In this document: in pieces, positions 33,741-45,295 of the stretch | How positions within the stretch are numbered: position 1 is the stretch's first letter | Layout: every line of letters begins with the position of its first letter | Assembly (NCBI GenBank): GCA_014925825.1 | Contig: JACGCK010000002.1 | Coordinates: 434,001 to 498,000 of the forward strand | Direction: 5' to 3' | Source of the DNA: Pholiota molesta | Lineage: Eukaryota; Basidiomycota; Agaricomycetes; Agaricales; Strophariaceae | DNA: 64,000 nt | Made by a program: the position numbers and the translations under genes | The notes under the pieces: model-generated | What the model was told of the DNA's origin: nothing | The model's database searches: none | Seen by the model: only the letters and a program-made list of their open reading frames with translations

Positions 33741-35965
33741 CTATAATTTATAGCCAACAATCGCTCTGACTGAGCGGCATGGAGTCTGCATCTCCTCCAT
33801 CGTTGCGTGCTTTCTCGCTTCTATCATGTTATCTCGCAGGCGCTGTGCTTCGATTAGTTCGGCTTTTGATAACGGTTCCTTCGCTGGTAGCGGCCATCCC
33901 ATGCTCTCAAGAGAACACCAGAATGATACACGCGCCTCCATATCTCTGAGATCGGCCTCCTTTCAGTCAGAAATTATAAGAATTTCAAGAAGAAAACTCA
34001 CGATCGATATCTTTCAATCAATTTTTCGAATTTCTTCCGGCTTTGAAGCTCTTCCAGCTCTTCATCATCTTCCCATCCAAATGGCAACAATTCCTCCTTT
34101 CTGAAACGTATTCGATCCTTCAGTTCTTCCCACATAGCTTCTTGGCATGCTAAAACACCTCGACAAGCTCGATATAATTGCATGGCTAGGAGCGGTCGTT
34201 AAGTCTTGCAAGTTGACCCAGAGGAAATAGTGAATCAGGCGGGAGATTGCCCTCGCCTTGAGTGGCCGAGTTATCAACCATAAATCGTTGTTTCAATGGC
34301 AGGGTTGTAATATCGACAACCTCTTTGGAGTGCTCAGAAAGTTCGAAAGATGACATTGAACTATTGCCATTATAAGATATAGGAGCAGACTCTGTTCGGG
34401 TCCGAGGAGGAGGAGAAGCAAGGGAGAATTTTGAATCAGTAGTCGAAGTAGTCATTGTGGACATTGTTGAAGAAAATGATAGGGAAGGTGCTCTGTTTGC
34501 ATTATTAGGCACAATAGTTGATGCCCGAGGGCTCAGGATATCGGATGTCGGATCTGGCACAATATATGACGTCGCTATTGTGGTGGCAGGGGTTGAATTG
34601 GTGGCAGTGGTGGCATTGGAAACTTGACAATTGGGCCTAAATCTACCTGGCGAAAATAAGTGGTGAGGTAGATGGGCAAAACAGCTGCAAGAAGTCAGCT
34701 TGGATGTTATAATTTTTTTTTGAAAAGCTGCTTACAGGAAGGTTTCAAATTTATAAAACGATTTTCATAGATGGACGTAAACAAAGATTCAAGTAAAGCA
34801 TGGTCGTGAGGAGGATTTTCAGATTTTGTAGTAGGAGGGGACAAATTTGGAGACGATGAAGAAGTTTGAGGGTATGTTGTGCCATCCGGATAATTTCGAA
34901 CGGGAGTAGGTCTTATTGGACGTAAGCGAAGGGCCTGAGTAAACCACCGGGGAAGAATGGGAAACACGATATCTACAGAAATATGAGCAAAAACCTCCAA
35001 GTTATACGCATATATCAAATACCATCTTCTATCACCTCTAAAGAGCCTCCAGGTCGTAGTATTCGGCATAATTCCTATTTTTCTATCAGTCATCATGACA
35101 GAAGGAATTTTCAAAGACGACCTACTTCAAACAATGTACCCCACTGTAGCAATTGTGATAATTTAAAATCGTCACACGGGAAGTGATATATCTTATATCA
35201 CTCACCTTATTTTCTGGGACCCCCATGGCTATTGACTGGATATGAACGTGATCAAATTCATCATCAGGAAATGGAAGCTTAGTCGTCAGGCTGGTTGCAG
35301 ATTGATTCAATAACATAACTCGAGGGACTACTATTGGCAGAACGACGCACAAGTTCCCATGTTTCCATTCAATGCGCTCCGCTATAGAGGGGTGGAGGAT
35401 ATTCAGAGGGATTTGGACATCGACGAGATCAAATCCAACCTGTGTTTCAAGAATACATCACAAGCCACTTAAACGTCGGACCACCGAAAGTAAATGGATG
35501 CTTACAAGTTGGCATTCGGGCCAGGCTTTTGCAGCATCAATCACCCAGTTCCCAGCCTAAATAACTCTGCAGTGAGTATTGATTGACCATACGATCGACA
35601 GCAGTCAACCTCTCCACATACCCCACAGCCCAAATCCAACACGCGTGTCGGATGTTCATCGAAATCAACGAAGGATATTGAACCTCGAAGAAACTGAGCC
35701 ATTCGGTTGTCTATGGATTCGCTACGAGAAAAAAAATAAATCGTTAGATGATATACAAGAATGAGGAGAACGTGGCGGCGCACACTTCGAGCACATGCCT
35801 GTCGTAGCTCAGGGGATACGGTGCCTTCTCTTTATCGTACGAATGGTGCCTTTGCCCATACTTGTACTGAAAGTCCTTCCGTCTCATAAATCTCTTTCCA
35901 TCTCGTGAATAGGAAGTTGACGACGAAGTGTAAGTGGGTGTAAGTGGTGGCGAAGCGAGTGGCAT
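33741..35965 (-). CDS. SAM-dependent methyltransferase domain protein
   Basis: Ten exons (35784-35965, 35622-35721, 35506-35556, 35206-35439, 35126-35143, 35023-35074, 34736-34972, 34218-34646, 34002-34185, 33741-33945) join to 563 residues. The class I fold shows motif I VLDLGCGAGNWVIDAAKAWP, motif II VGFDLVDVQ, KLPFPDDEFDHVHI (motif IV region) and LRPGGSLEVIEDD (motif VI region), the usual order for type 11/25 methyltransferases. A Ser/Thr-rich insert (about 34230-34640) splits the fold from a conserved C-terminal part, ACQEAMWEELKDRIRF and VSFWCSLESMGWP. Substrate unknown; in fungi this class includes LaeA-like and TAM-like proteins, which cannot be distinguished here. One exon is 18 nt (35126-35143). 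The intron at 34186-34217 would be only 32 nt. Confidence 0.8.
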
Positions 35966-36736
35966 GATCTGGTATGGCGCCGATGTGCAGTCAGCGTATT
36001 AGGATATGTGTTGTGAATTGCCAGCAAAGTCTGAGGGTATATGATGGTATGCGTTCAAGGTATCAATGATATAAGACCATTCCTGCCAGAGGGATGTAAT
36101 GATCGGGCAAAGTGATGAAAGAGATGAGGCGACACGGACGTCAATGTATTTACAGAGATAATGAATGATACGCGCAAATATCTGCCAGTCTTTTGATTTA
36201 TCTCCGACAACAACTTCTGCTCAGTTTTGCTTTGTAAATCTCTGGTCGACCACTGTTCACTATCATTGAAACATGGAGTCAGAACTATTATTGTGAGTAT
36301 CATTTTGATTTAACGCAGGGTACATGATACGGTGATAGAGTAAATTTATAGCGTATCCGCGACCACCGAGCCTTTGGAGTTACAATACCGATTGAACAAT
36401 ATCATATAGACAAGCCTACTGTGCTCCGATGAGTTGATTCCTTCCCAACATCTTCCCTTCCAGGTAAATGAAGTATGTGTGCGACTGTCAGCCACATTCG
36501 TCAACGATGAATTGCTCCATGCTGTCATTTAGCTTTTTTTGCTGAGGGTTATAAAAGAACTAGAACGAGACAGAGCGGATATAATTCGACCTGGACAAAA
36601 ACACAGTCAAGCTGCGCACAAAGAAGAAATAACGCAGAGGCCTGGGACTGGAAAGTAGTTTAATCGATCAGCACCGTGAGAAATGATGGGCAGTATTTAG
36701 GGGGACGGGCCGGTGACGAAATTCATCGGCTTGAAG
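35966..36736. promoter_or_regulatory. Divergent intergenic region, 771 bp (methyltransferase / GNL1)
   Basis: Contains both upstream regions. A minus-strand ORF at 36055-36303 and others have no family resemblance. No TATA box or repeat stands out. Confidence 0.45.
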
Positions 36737-38996
36737 ATGCCTCCTCGTCGCAAACCAACTTCAACACGCCAAAAAAAGCAGATCAGCAACTCAAGCGCGC
36801 TATAAAACGCGGCGATGTTCCACAACCCGGGCCTAAGGAAACACCCCACAATCGTAAACGAAGAACAGGTCCAACAGGCCGTACAGTTGGCGAACCTGGC
36901 AATGAAGCTCAGATAGAATCAGCGCGAAAGCTACAATCTGCTTTCATCCAACTACCCCCAAAATTCCTCGAAGAGACAAGGAATTTGGCATCCAGCCTTC
37001 CTTTGATTCGCCCGATTCCTTACGAGCATGCCATCTTTCACGATTTCGGCTACGATGGCGATCCCAATATTGCTCCTTTATCTTGTCCAAAACGACCGAA
37101 GTGGCGCTTTGAAATGTCCAAACTCGAAGTAGAGCGCAATGAAGAGGGATACTTTAAGAAGTGGCTTAGTGAAACAGACCAGATCCTCGTGGATTGGCAG
37201 AACAAGCAAGCATCAGCAATAACCACCGAATCAGTAGAACCTCCGCTGCCCTCTATGCCTCGTTCACCCACCTATTTCGAACGTAATCTGGAAGTGTGGC
37301 GCCAATTGTGTGTTTTATTACTTATTGTACACTGTTCTATTTTATAATTTTTTTATAGATGGCGCGTCTCCGAAATTTCGCAGATAATCTTGGTTCTCTT
37401 GGATTCCCGTTGTCCTACCCTCCATTATCCACCCTCGCTGTCATCTTATCTCGGCGATCGCAAGATCATTCTCGTCCTTACTAAGGTCGATATCTCTGGA
37501 CCTGCGCATGTGCAGGCTTGGATTAAGTACATCCATGATAAGCACCCGAAAGCTCGAATTGTTCAAGTCGAATCTTACACTGAGAAAGAGGCGCGAGCAG
37601 AACACCAAGGACGAGCTCAATATGAACCATCCATCCCCGAGCATTTTCGAGCTCAATTGGTGAATGTCATCAAGGAGGTTCATGCGGAGTTGCTGGAACC
37701 TCCAGAGAAGGTGAAGAGTAATCCGGATCGGCTGAAGCACTGGGTACCTCCTGTAAAGAGAGAAATAGATTGGGAAAGTGTCAGGCACGCGAAGGGCTCA
37801 AAAGTCGGGCTCGCCGTTGGAGGAGCCGCAGCTCCCAAACCTCAGGACGATCACAATGTAGATTCGTCTGAAGACTCGGACCATCGTCAAGAACCGAGCT
37901 ACTTGACAATTGGATTAATTGGTAGCACCACTTTAAAAATCCTTGAACCTGCGGTCTGACTTATGCCGCTATTTAACGATTAGGTCAACCAAATGTCGGA
38001 AAATCCTCTCTATTGAATGCACTTTTCGGGGCCAGAAGAGTACGAGCATCTAAGACACCCGGAAAGGTATTCACAATGACCTTGTAATAATATGCTTAAC
38101 TAACATTGAACTCAGACGAAGCATTTCCAAACCCTGTTCTGGACTTCTGATGTTCGTCTGGTTGACTGTCCAGGACTGGTAATGCCAAATTATGTGCCAA
38201 TGGAAATGCAGGTATGTCTATTGAACCAATATACTAGCAATATGGTACTGATGATCACAATTCATGTTCAGATTCTTTCCGGAATTTTGCCCATATCCAA
38301 GGTTTCAGCGGTTCCGTCATCTATCTACTTCGTTTCTCAGAAATTACCTCTGGAACGAATAATGAATTTGGTGCATCCTTCGACGAAATTAGAACCTGTG
38401 GAAGACAAGCGCACGTGGCGAGAGGACAGGAAATCTAAAGGTCCCATTGGGTCTTCAAATCCTGTCTGGACCGCTATGGATATTCTAACCGCCCACGCCG
38501 ATGCCAAGGGATGGCTTACGGCCAAGGCAGGAAGGCCGGATGTTCATCGAGCTGGAAACGCATGTTGTTGCTATTCCAGTTCACCGTTTATCTGATAATT
38601 CTGTTAATACATATGCTCGTTATAGTACTGCGCGCTGTGGCGGAGGGCCGTATAGGATGGGCTTTCTGGCCACCTGGAACACCAATTGATGAAATCACCT
38701 TGCGGAGTGGCGAAGGCCAAGGAATCTGGATCCCTCGTGGTGACCGGCCGAAAGAGAAGAGTGACTTGGAAAGCGAGGATGAAAATAGTGATTCCGGTTC
38801 AACCGAGAGTGAGGATGGAGATGAAAGCATCGAAGAAGAACAGGAGGAAGAACAGGAAGAGGATGGCGATGGCGAGGAAGCTGCTCAAACTTCGAAATTG
38901 ATTGGCATCGGCAGATTTGGGGCGCTTGCTATCAACACTGCTGAAGATGATAATGATGAAAGTGAAGAAAGAAGTGAAGAGGGATCAAGTAGCTGA
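36737..38996 (+). CDS. GNL1-like: GNL1-type circularly permuted GTPase (MMR1/HSR1 family)
   Basis: Putative ribosome-biogenesis GTPase of the YlqF/YawG family, in which G4 precedes G1. Exons 36737-37307, 37359-37921, 37984-38066, 38116-38211, 38272-38563 and 38626-38996 give about 658 residues if one base is restored. The basic N-terminus MPPRRKPTSTRQKK matches family members. G5-like LLDSRCPTLHYPPSL, G4 LTKVD, G1 GQPNVGKSSLLNAL, G2/switch KTPGKTKHFQT and G3 DCPGL appear in permuted order. The tail is strongly acidic. The frame opened by the ATG at 36737 breaks in an A7 run (36771-36777). With eight A the downstream frame (KRAIKRGD and the rest) is continuous, and no ATG exists in that frame upstream, so a lost A is the best explanation. 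Confidence 0.88.
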
Positions 38997-39439
38997 ACTG
39001 CTTGTGACCCATGTATTACTACATGTGAGACTCTTCTCATGTTCTATCCACGGGATCTCAAGCATCGTTGACATATACACCAGGTATATTAGTTTGGATG
39101 GCAATGTCCGATGTATAGCGCAATATTTTTACACGCTTTCTCATTCTCTCATTTGGAACAGAGCGTGATACGGATTTGCGACTCCTCGGCCTGCGATGTC
39201 TATTTTAGATTCTTTGAACTTGTCCGTCTGACAAGTCTTGACTGTCCAGTGTGACCTCATATTGCATCTTTCGCGCTCCATTGTCCTTGCTAAAAATTGC
39301 TCGGAGAAACCGAACGTCCTCAAGGAATATCATTGGATCCTGGCATCCTCCAACAGAAGTCGGGGCGGGCCGCCTTGGAAGACGGGAAAACATATAAATT
39401 TCCGAGTTGCTGGCCGTTTTCTTCACTACTTGGTTTGAC
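38997..39439. other. Intergenic, 443 bp
   Basis: Same-strand spacer between the GTPase and the esterase. Short minus-strand ORFs only; no recognised element. Confidence 0.55.
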
Positions 39440-40345
39440 ATGCATTCGTTCACAATTACCAGTATCTGCCTTGCATTTGGTTCTCTTGTTTCTGGCCAAA
39501 CGGTTTATCTGGCGGGTGATTCAACCATGGCGGCGGGAGGAGGGGGAAACGGCACCGACGGTTGACTTTTTTCATCATGAACAAGGAAAATACTAATGTA
39601 AATCTGAATTTAGGATGGGGCCAATACCTCGGGCAATATTTGTCGATTCCCGTGATCAATATGGCCATTGGTGGGCGCTCTGCTAGGTCCTACTCTGATG
39701 AAGGCCGCTTCACGACTATTATCAACACCGTAAAATCTGGCGACTATGTTGTCATTGAATTTGGCCATAATGACGGCACTTCTGGAGCTGTCGACAACGG
39801 AAGGCAAGATGCGGTTGGTAGCGACACAACTACCACTGCTACCGTCACCACTTCCAAGTACGAAGGCTTTGATTTTTCGTATTCATCTGACCTTTATTTA
39901 ATGTGCATTTCAAAGTGGAACAACGCTCGTAATACACACATTCAACTACTATGTCAACAATGCGGTGAATGCGTTGAAAGCCAAGGGGGCCGTACCCATT
40001 ATCTCTTCTCAAACACCAGACAACATTTGGGCCAATGCCACGACTATGTCAGGCCCATCTCGATTTGTCGGCTATGCTCAAGTGGCGTCCACCCAGACAT
40101 CAGTCACCTATGTCGACCATTTTGATTATGTTGCAACGCAATACCAAAGTATCGGACAATCTACCGTGAATACTTACTATCCGATGGACCATACCCACAC
40201 CTCGGCGACGGGTGCGAATGTCGTGGCTCAGGCGTTCGTTCGTGGACTGGCATGCGGACGCAGTGCGCTTTCTATGAAGATCAATAGTGCTGGAGAAAGC
40301 GTGCCGCTCACAGGTGCGTGCAATAATTCGAGTCGCGGACAATGA
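39440..40345 (+). CDS. Secreted rhamnogalacturonan acetylesterase (GDSL/SGNH, CE12-like)
   Basis: Removes acetyl groups from pectic rhamnogalacturonan. Exons 39440-39560, 39614-39857 and 39916-40345 give 264 residues. A signal peptide covers residues 1-19 (hydrophobic SICLAFGSLVSG before QTVYLAG). SGNH block I is LAGDSTMA with the nucleophile Ser in GDST. Block II Gly lies in NMAIGGRSAR, block III is EFGHNDG with Asn, and block V is MDHTHTSATGA with the catalytic Asp and His. NYYVNNAVNALKAKGAVPI and SSQTP are further family landmarks. Length agrees with fungal enzymes (about 230-260). A plant-litter or wood-decay role is likely. The enzyme is extracellular, and no neighbouring pectinase gene is present. 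Confidence 0.93.
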
Positions 40346-40669
40346 ACTTGTTGTAATCATCCTTACTAGGAAATTGCATTTGACGGAGGTTTGAAATTTG
40401 GACTCATGAATCCTGTAATCACATTTCTATTACAGTAAATAAAATTTCGTTCATAACCAGATTACTATACAAATTCGCTGAAAGTATAAATCGAGGATCA
40501 AAAGTACTTGAGTTTGACTTGAGCCCAACAATAACATATTTTTCACCAATTGTTCACAGCTCACCGGATCGGCGGCCCGTTTACCACTAAGCTCAAGGGG
40601 CGCGTTTATGACTTGGACAAGACTTGGATTCAACATCCTTTCGACGACACAAATACCACACGATACGCG
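40346..40669. other. Intergenic, 324 bp
   Basis: AT-rich spacer. The frame of the following gene is open back to 40550, but no ATG is found before 40670. No other element was seen. Confidence 0.5.
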
Positions 40670-42097
40670 ATGCTAGGTTCATGGTTTAGCCAGAAGGCCA
40701 GCGATGACGGGACCATTGACGGTACTACACCACGTCCATCTTTCGCGTCGCCCACCGACCCGCAGTCCCCACCTCGACAATCAACGGATGGCAAACCACC
40801 AAAACGCGCATTCCCCACTGCTTATACCACACCTCATGACACCATCCTTTCTGAACTACAGGGCCCTTCTTCGTCGCGACTGGATGCACCTGATGTTTCC
40901 CATCGGCCTGCATCTTTCAGGCCGGAGCAAACAGTTTCGCATGATTTTCAAGTCTCTGTACAGAACCCAGCTCGGTCTGAAGGTAACTTGTTGTCTCCGA
41001 CCCCAACTGCAGCCTTTCAAGCTAGCTCAAATGCTTCTCACGTTTCTACTGGCGATATACTCTTGGATCCATTTGATGGAATGACCTTGGGTGTTCTCAT
41101 TCCACGACATGGAAGCGCGGACAACGAGCTATCACCCTCGCCGTTCAATCTTCCAAGTAGCTTCGATGGCAACCCAATCAACTCCAATAATGTCGGTAAT
41201 GAGGCCGTCTGGAACCACTTAAGTCGCATCCTGGACCTGCAAAGCCAGATATCGAAGAAACATCTTGAAATGGAAAATATTGGGACAGCTAAAGGGGGCG
41301 ATACAAAGAGGAAAGGACATAATTCAGGCAGCAAAAGTGTCGCAGAGTCAATAAAGCCGCTTCTGGAGCATCTTCTGGCTTAGGATTGGAGGACCCTCTG
41401 GTACCTCCTGGTTTACGCAGATCACGACAGAGGGCGATGAGTACGGTTTCGGCCGAGTCATCCACCGATGAGCAGGATCACGAAGAAGGTGTTAATGTTC
41501 CAAGTGAAGAGGCAGAAAAGGCCAGAATTAGAGAAGACGAATTCGCGAAGCTGGCCACTCAATTCGAGGGTAGGAAGGAGGCTATCAATGATATAATGAG
41601 CAAGGTCTGTTTCCGTAACCACCCTGTCCTGGACGTTCGTCATCATCTGAAGCTCCTTCCTCATATAACAGCTTGATGACCTTTCGAAAGCATTGTCCAA
41701 ATTACATGATCTCCCATCACCCAACATTGACTTTTCCGCGCCTCGTCAAAGTTCCTCTGGGGTCACATCGCCCCCAATAACTACATCCCCTAATGGCCCA
41801 TCGAAAGGAGATAGAAATGCTGCAAGACCTTCATCACAAAGCACGTCACCCGACCTCAATCAAGCGTATGATTGGTCAAAACAGAACGCACCCTCTTCGT
41901 CTTCGACTTTCCAACCTTCAGTAGCATCTGTTGGTCGCATAAAGAACGAGCCGATTACTGTGAACCCTGCACCCCAGAAACCAACGTCATTGCAGAAGAG
42001 AATAGTGCCGACCGTGTTGGTCAACTCGGAGGACCCGCAGCCTTCTGTCCACGAGAGTCCCGCTTCCATTGAGAGTCTCAAGCTTTCGCGGGAGTAA
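40670..42097 (+). CDS. Unidentified Ser/Pro-rich coiled-coil protein, interrupted
   Basis: Family not recognised. From the ATG at 40670 (MLGSWFSQ) the frame runs to a stop at 41383, but protein-like sequence (GASSGLGLEDPLVPPG) continues in the next frame from about 41350. One missing base between 41320 and 41383, perhaps in AATAAAG, would join them. Exon 2 is 41672-42097 (453 residues in all). Predicted helices are HLSRILDLQSQISKKHLEM, IREDEFAKLATQFEGRKEAI and LDDLSKALSKLHDL, suggesting a cytoskeletal or scaffold protein. After the TAA at 42095-42097 the same frame stays open to 42266, where a good GTAAGC donor occurs. The frame then continues in 42315-42440 (LESTAKHGSLEAAYDLG), so the true gene is probably longer. 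A 50-nt intron (about 42056-42105) or a nonsense change could explain the stop. Confidence 0.55.
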
Positions 42098-43287
42098 TTG
42101 TGCACAGATTCGCCCTCGAGTCTCCTTGGATTCGGTCTGAACTCTGCCCTCGGCGACCGGATTGAATTGGCTTCCGAACTACGCTCTAGTTTACGATTGA
42201 AGCCTGCATCCTCTTCGTCATTCGAATTCAAACCCACCCTCGGAACCTTCCCATCCTATTTCTTCGGGTAAGCGCAGCCATCATTCCAGATACAAATATG
42301 GGATTGTGGATCCAGCTATCGACCCCATGACGGTGTTTTGACACTTGAGTCCACCGCAAAACATGGTAGCCTCGAGGCGGCTTACGACCTTGGGCTGTGT
42401 GGGCTCAAAACGGACAGTGACTCTCATGTCCTGATGTCATACAAAACTTTACTTGACAAGTGTAGATGATAAGCAGGACTTCTGCAAGTGCCCACTATCA
42501 TGGTGGGGTGGTGAAGTTATTCCTGTACGATATGTGGGAATAGACGATCCTTACTCTCGACCGGTTTGGGTAAAAGTCTCCCGAGTCATCGAGAAAATCA
42601 AGGATCAGCAGTGGAAGACTACTCTATTTCTCCACCACCTGCATCAATAGAACAGGCCTCGAATTGAGCTTGTCCCTTATTGGAATGAAACTTCCGAACT
42701 GTTGGTGGCTCCTCTCAATTAATGCTAAGTACTTGGTGTTTGAGTCAACCGTCCAGACCTTGGAGCTCGCAAATTCCCCATGTCTATTCTACGTCTTTAA
42801 CGACCATGTTTGCAAGTTGCCTGAGATATTTTGGCGACTCCAAAAGCGCAGATTTGCTGGGCCTTAAACCAAGCTGCAGAGACCAATGATTTGAAGCGTT
42901 TAGAGTGCGGGACCTTGCGAGAATATATAAATGTATTTTGTGTTCTGTACTTCATGTTTTACTTATGTATAGATCAACGTTATCAAAAAGATTGGCTTCC
43001 AGCTAAATTCCTGATGTTGAGTTGAAAAAAAACCTGGATTGGAGACGCCAATTCCGGAAGCGCTCTGAACGGACAGTGGCTCGTAGATGGCACTCTGGAG
43101 CGCAACACGCGTTTAGCGCGTTGCAGGAGGTGAGGAATGGAATCCAATGGAGTTGAGTGGGAAGCGCGCGTGGTACGTCATCGCGTCCAGATACGCGTTT
43201 GCGTTTGCCCTGATACGGTAGCAGCATCACGTTACGACAATCCTTATAAGCGCGTCCCTTCGCCGCTTCCGCAGTGCGAAATTGCTA
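42098..43287 (+). other. Probable 3' extension of the coiled-coil gene, then VTA1 promoter
   Basis: Segments 42098-42266 and 42315-42440 keep open, protein-like frame with the gene upstream. Further fragments at 42460-42650 (SWWGGEVIPVRYVGIDD) and 42650-42715 (IELVPYWNETSELL) look coding but are split by stops and frame changes. They match no family I know. From 42850 on the sequence is non-coding. ACGCGT occurs at 43107-43112, inside an imperfect inverted repeat at 43102-43124, and again at 43193-43198, 95-180 bp before VTA1. Confidence 0.45.
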
Positions 43288-44962
43288 ATGTCTCCCTCCG
43301 TCTTCGGCCTCCCTGCTATCCCTGCTGAACTCAAGAACATCTCTGCCTACGTGCAGCGAGCCGAAGAGCTCCACAGTCAGGACAAAATCGTCTCGTACTG
43401 GTGTGAGTAGGGTTGAACCCTTTGGTCCGTTCAAACTAATTTATGTGCATTTTCAGGCGCATACTATGCTGCGCAGGTTGGCATCAGTCTCAAATCCCGC
43501 GACACGGCATCCAGAGACTATCTTTTCTCGCTTTTGGGAGCCCTTGAACGTTTGAAAGCTGAAATAGGAGCGAATGATGCTATCGATATCGAATCCGTCA
43601 GTTCAGCTTATGTCGAGAACTTCGCATTGAGGGTCTTTGCAAATGCTGATAACGAAGACCGCAGTGGGCGTGCTACTAGGTATATATCATCCAGTTTATT
43701 TCGATGTCCATTCCGACAATTCTGGTATAGGTCAACGGCCAAAAAATTCTTAGCTGCTGCCAACTTTCTGGAAGTACTCAAGACATTCCCTAAAAGCGAA
43801 ATGGCGGACTCGGAATCGGTGAGTAGCTCAAGTTTTATAGATTAGACACATTCTTATGGTGTTATGCAACTTGTAGAATCAGGATAAGATTCGATATTCA
43901 AAGTGGAAAGCAGCAGACATCGCCAAAGCTTTCCGTGAAGGACGTAAGCCTATTCCGGGCCCCCCTGGTTGGACAGAAGAGCAAGAAGAATTGAAACGAC
44001 TCCAACGCGAACAGGAGGAACTAAAAATTCCTTCAGCTCCCACCTTTACCCCTAATGTCCCATCTAATTTATCTCTGACGTCGCCATCTCGTTCTACTGG
44101 TAGCTCCCCGCCTCGCTCTTCACACATTGCATCCTCTTCACCTTCAAAACGTTCGCCAACTTCGTCAAGCCCTCCTAAGTTTGACAATTTTGAGCCAGAA
44201 AGGAAACCCCTAGGATGGCCAAACCAAGGCGATAACTTCTCTGGTAACTGGAGTAATACCGCTACTCCAGGCACTGAAGCTCCGCCGCAGAGTGCGGCGT
44301 CCATTTATACTATCGGAACGGCTACTCCAAGCACGCCTGGTCATGACTGGACGCACGGCTCGCCCCCAAATCGTGGTCGATCCAGCGATCAACGAAATAT
44401 AGACATGAGCAAACATCTACGGAGCGGCAGCGGTAGTAGTCAACATACACTCGAAGGAAAACCCGCATCTTCATCTCCTTCGAAAAGCTCATTTAAGTCG
44501 GCGTCGCCTCCTGATCCCGACAAGAGAGTCCACTTCTCGGAGTCTGTATCCGGTTCTCCTCCTCCCTCTCCTATGCAACAGTCACCCTCTGGTTCTTCCA
44601 AGGAATATTTAGGTCCCTCCAGCATTTACGCACCTCATCCAAAGCCTATTTCGCCCCCTACAGTCGTCTACCCTGCACCTCCTTCTGGATTTACTCCACC
44701 TAACCTTCCGCCTTCCACATCACCGCCGCGGTCGTATATCTACGCCCCGCCGGCATCGAGCCAGGCATCTCCCCCACACGCTTCTGCACGGTATCCACCG
44801 CCACCACCCCCGCTTCCGCCACAGGCAGAGGTTGAATTGACACCTGAACTCATTGTAAAGGTTCAGAAACATTGCAGATTTGCGATCAGTGCGCTCGACT
44901 ACGAAGATGCTGAGCAAGCCAAGAAAGATCTGCGGGCTGCACTCGCCCTTCTAGGAGGATGA
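43288..44962 (+). CDS. VTA1: Vta1/LIP5, Vps4 activator of the ESCRT pathway
   Basis: Cofactor that stimulates the AAA ATPase Vps4 on ESCRT-III at late endosomes. Exons 43288-43402, 43457-43679, 43731-43818 and 43877-44962 give 503 residues. The N-terminal tandem-MIT-like helical domain (1-170) has the landmarks LKNISAYVQRAEEL, VSYWCAYYAAQVGI, YVENFALRVF, KKFLAAANFLEVLKTF and KIRYSKWKAADIAKA. A Ser/Pro-rich linker of about 280 residues follows, with polyproline near the end. The C-terminal VSL dimer domain (about 460-503) is LIVKVQKHCRFAISALDYEDAEQAKKDLR plus LALL. Both functional ends are intact. The linker is much longer than in yeast (330 residues total). Converges on RGP1. Confidence 0.93.
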
Positions 44963-45295
44963 GGGACCTGGCGTCATTCTTCATTTGTTTCGCTTTTCTC
45001 ACTTCCTTGGTCATCACTGTTCATGCAATTATGGTATGCGTGCTGGTTATGTGCGACTTTGTACGAAGTTTACCCGACTCATCTCCAGTTGAGACACGGA
45101 TATTAACTCTATATTGCTTTTTTACAAGGGAATTTGTTGTACACTTTAATTTAGGACTTATTAAACCTTTTAATTTGGCATTTAGCTTCCACTTTTCTTT
45201 CTGCTTATCGGCTGAATCCACATCATAGTCATAACTACGGCTAGCTAGGCATTACAAAACTAACCGCAAAAAACACGATAAGGAAAACTAAGATG
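44963..45295. other. Convergent intergenic region, 333 bp
   Basis: 3' flanks of VTA1 and RGP1. AT-rich; overlapping ORFs on both strands show no resemblance to known proteins. Confidence 0.55.

Noticed and set aside
43102..43124. Inverted repeat as a transcription terminator or mobile-element end
   Set aside because: Imperfect short palindrome with no duplication or transposase gene nearby; more likely a coincidence around an ACGCGT box.
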